Source: an uncultured Saprospiraceae bacterium (GTDB lineage: Bacteria; Bacteroidota; Bacteroidia; Chitinophagales; Saprospiraceae). Taken from it: a stretch of DNA of 64,000 bases. The notes under the pieces are model-generated. The model was not told the origin of the DNA, did no database searches, and was given only the letters and a program-made list of their open reading frames with translations. The position numbers were made by a program, and so were the translations under genes. Shown here one piece after another: positions 62,198-64,000 of this stretch (within the stretch, counting starts at the first letter, position 1; each line of letters begins with the position of its first letter). The stretch is taken from contig CALGAW010000003.1 in NCBI GenBank assembly GCA_937959115.1, forward strand, positions 124,001 through 188,000. The letters run 5' to 3'.

Positions 62198-63673
62198 ATG
62201 ATAACCGGCGAACTAAAAGCTCAAGTTGACAAAATATGGGATGCCTTTTGGACAGGCGGCATCTCCAATCCCCTCTCCGTCATCGAACAATTTACATACC
62301 TTCTGTTCATTCGACGATTAGACGAAACACAGCTCAGAGAAGAGAAGAAGGCAAACCTCGTCGGCACACCCGTCAAGAAAATCATCTTTACCGAAGCACA
62401 AAACGGCCTCCGGTGGAATGTCTTTAAGAAAAAAGACCCCGAAACCATGTTTGAACTGTTTACCAAACCCATGACGGACGGTATGACGGTGTTTGACCAT
62501 ATGAAACAGGTAGGCGATACCGCGGGCGTGTTTGCCGAGTTTATGAGCCAAGCCACCTTCATCATTGCCACACCGCGACTGCTCGATCAGGTCGTACAGC
62601 TCATCGATGCCATCAATATGGAGGATCGAGATACCAAGGGCGACCTCTACGAGTATATGCTGTCTAAAATTGCCTCCGCAGGTACCAATGGACAGTTTCG
62701 AACACCCCGCCACATCATCAAACTCATGGTCGACATGGTACAACCGAAGAAGGAAGACACCATTTGCGACCCCTCCGCAGGAACATCCGGCTTCCTCGTA
62801 GCAGCAGGAGAGTACTACCGCAATAATCACAAGGACTGGTTCCTAGAAAAAGACTTTAGAGACCACTTCCAAAATGAACTGTTTAACGGACTGGAGATCG
62901 ACAATACAATGATCCGGATAGGAGCGATGAACCTACAGCTGCATGGCATCGAAAACCCAAACCTGCGCAAAGGCGACGCGCTAAGCGAAACCATGGGCCA
63001 CCTACGCGACAGTTATTCCCTGATCCTGGCCAATCCACCGTTTAAAGGGAGTCTGGACTATGATGCGGTGGAAAAGACGGTATTGGAAACCGTAAAATCG
63101 AAGAAGACGGAACTCTTGTTTCTGGGGCTGATGCTGCGCATGCTCACGATCGGTGGGAGGTGTGCGGTGATTGTGCCGGATGGGGTGTTGTTTGGCAGCT
63201 CGAAAGCACACAAGCAAATCCGAAAGGAACTCATTGCCAACCATAAGCTGGATGCGGTGATCTCGATGCCGAGTGGGGTGTTTAAGCCGTATGCGGGAGT
63301 GAGTACCGCCATTTTGTTCTTTACCAAAACAGGCACGGGCGGCACGGATACCGTTTGGTTTTACAACATGGAAGCCGATGGATTTAGCCTCGATGATAAA
63401 CGCAATCCCATCAAAGACAATGACTTGCCGGACATCCTGCACCGCTACCACCACCGCGATGAAGAAACCAACCGCAAACGCACCGAAAAAAGCTTCCTCG
63501 TGCCCTTCAGCGAAATTGAAGCCAATGACTGGGATTTATCCATCAATCGCTACAAGGAAATCGTGTACGAAGAAATTGAATACGCCCCACCAGGGGAGAT
63601 CATCAAGGAGATCGAACAATTGGATCAGGAACGAAATCAAGCGTTGGAAGAACTTAAAATGTTATTGGGATGA
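62198..63673 (+). CDS. hsdM: Type I restriction-modification DNA methyltransferase subunit HsdM
   Basis: A 491-residue N6-adenine methyltransferase subunit of normal family length. Residues 1-140 form the helical HsdM N-terminal domain (LKAQVDKIWDAFWTGG, YLLFIRRLDE). SAM-binding motif I is DPSAGTSGFLVAA (Asp191) and catalytic motif IV is ILANPPFKGS (Asn279). YMLSKIASAGTNGQFRTPRHIIKLM and VSTAILFFTKTG are also typical. With HsdS it methylates, and with HsdR it restricts, DNA at a split target site. The stop overlaps the start of hsdS (ATGA). The gene is visibly richer in G+C than the NRPS before it and hsdS after it. hsdR is not in the window. Confidence 0.95.
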   Translation: MITGELKAQVDKIWDAFWTGGISNPLSVIEQFTYLLFIRRLDETQLREEKKANLVGTPVKKIIFTEAQNGLRWNVFKKKDPETMFELFTKPMTDGMTVFDHMKQVGDTAGVFAEFMSQATFIIATPRLLDQVVQLIDAINMEDRDTKGDLYEYMLSKIASAGTNGQFRTPRHIIKLMVDMVQPKKEDTICDPSAGTSGFLVAAGEYYRNNHKDWFLEKDFRDHFQNELFNGLEIDNTMIRIGAMNLQLHGIENPNLRKGDALSETMGHLRDSYSLILANPPFKGSLDYDAVEKTVLETVKSKKTELLFLGLMLRMLTIGGRCAVIVPDGVLFGSSKAHKQIRKELIANHKLDAVISMPSGVFKPYAGVSTAILFFTKTGTGGTDTVWFYNMEADGFSLDDKRNPIKDNDLPDILHRYHHRDEETNRKRTEKSFLVPFSEIEANDWDLSINRYKEIVYEEIEYAPPGEIIKEIEQLDQERNQALEELKMLLG

Positions 63674-64000
63674 TAAAGGAATGGAAATTAAGTGAAATTT
63701 GTCATAGTTTCCAAAATGGAATTGGAAAAGGGAAATCTTTTTATGGTTCTGGGACAAAAGTTGCTAACATTGGCGATCTCTATAAATCACCTGTGTTTAA
63801 GCCTAGGAAATATTCACTATTAGAAGTAAGTAATAACGAAATCGAAAAGTATAAACTTGAAAAAGGTGACTTATTATTTGTTCGATCATCCTTGAAAAAA
63901 GAAGGAGTAGCATATTGTTCAACTTTCGATTCAGATGAAATTTGTTTGTTTAGTTCATTTATGATCAGAGCTAGGCCAAATGATGAAATTTGTGATTCAA
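63670..64000 (+). CDS. hsdS: Type I restriction-modification specificity subunit HsdS, 3' end outside window
   Basis: An open frame from the ATG at 63670, overlapping the hsdM stop as ATGA and running off the right edge after 110 codons. It begins MIKEWKLSEICHSFQNGIGKGKSF and contains VANIGDLYKSP, YKLEKGDLLFVRSSLKKEGVAYC and FSSFMIRARP, which is the usual layout of the first target-recognition domain of HsdS. It chooses the DNA sequence recognised by the HsdM/HsdR complex. It is more AT-rich than hsdM. The recognition site cannot be predicted. Confidence 0.88.
   Translation, partial: MIKEWKLSEICHSFQNGIGKGKSFYGSGTKVANIGDLYKSPVFKPRKYSLLEVSNNEIEKYKLEKGDLLFVRSSLKKEGVAYCSTFDSDEICLFSSFMIRARPNDEICDS

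Noticed and set aside
62318-62830. 170-codon minus-strand frame inside hsdM
   Set aside because: It lies opposite a clear methyltransferase gene and shows no family motifs; long antisense frames are common in G+C-richer genes.

Overview
The window looks like part of a Bacteroidota chromosome, possibly Saprospiria-like. The base composition is AT-rich, start-codon regions lack strong Shine-Dalgarno sites, and the non-ribosomal peptide synthetase (NRPS) domains have a Bacteroidota character. A large secreted protein ends in paired Ca-binding, dockerin-like repeats of a kind I associate with Saprospiraceae. The phylum call is fairly safe; the class is a guess.

Positions 1-39936 hold a compact same-strand operon. 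It contains an NRPS cut off by the left window edge, a TauD/SyrP-type dioxygenase, three further NRPSs (1711, 3330 and 6435 aa) and a type II thioesterase. Junctions are 4-14 nt overlaps or gaps of 0-2 nt (or 8 nt before the dioxygenase if its ATG start is used). Visible line: C-A(Gly-like code, with embedded luciferase-like monooxygenase)-PCP // C-A(Asn)-PCP-C*-[A deleted]-PCP // C-A(Thr)-PCP-C*-A-PCP-C-FkbH-PCP // C-A-PCP-C-A-PCP-E-C-A(Asn)-PCP-E-C-A-PCP-C-A-PCP-TE. That makes 11 carrier domains but only nine A domains. One A domain has been excised, leaving a visible scar, and one is replaced by an FkbH glyceryl-loading domain. N-terminal TubC-type docking domains and charge-complementary beta-like C-terminal tails support this protein order. 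The inferred product is a long peptide containing an oxidised Gly-type residue, possibly beta-hydroxy-Asn, Thr, a glycerate unit that could form an ester, and two D-residues.

Positions 40202-44224 (minus strand) encode a secreted G8/beta-helix (CEMIP-like) protein with a dockerin-like end. Next, on the minus strand, is a short ECF sigma factor whose 5' end abuts a roughly 180-bp MITE-like hairpin (44928-45107). The following 400 bp carries short palindromic repeats and a leader hairpin.

Positions 45517-61980 encode a second, self-contained five-module NRPS: starter C, A codes for Orn, unknown (aromatic-like), Asn, Val/Ile and Gln-like, then TE. It fits an N-acylated pentapeptide. Its Asn A-core is nearly the same at DNA level as that of the first cluster, which points to cassette exchange. 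The same 33-bp palindromic repeats lie on both sides of it.

Positions 62198-64000 hold hsdM and the start of hsdS of a type I restriction-modification system; hsdM is visibly richer in G+C than its neighbours. The window contains no MbtH gene, phosphopantetheinyl transferase, transporter, tRNA, rRNA, CRISPR array or intact transposase.
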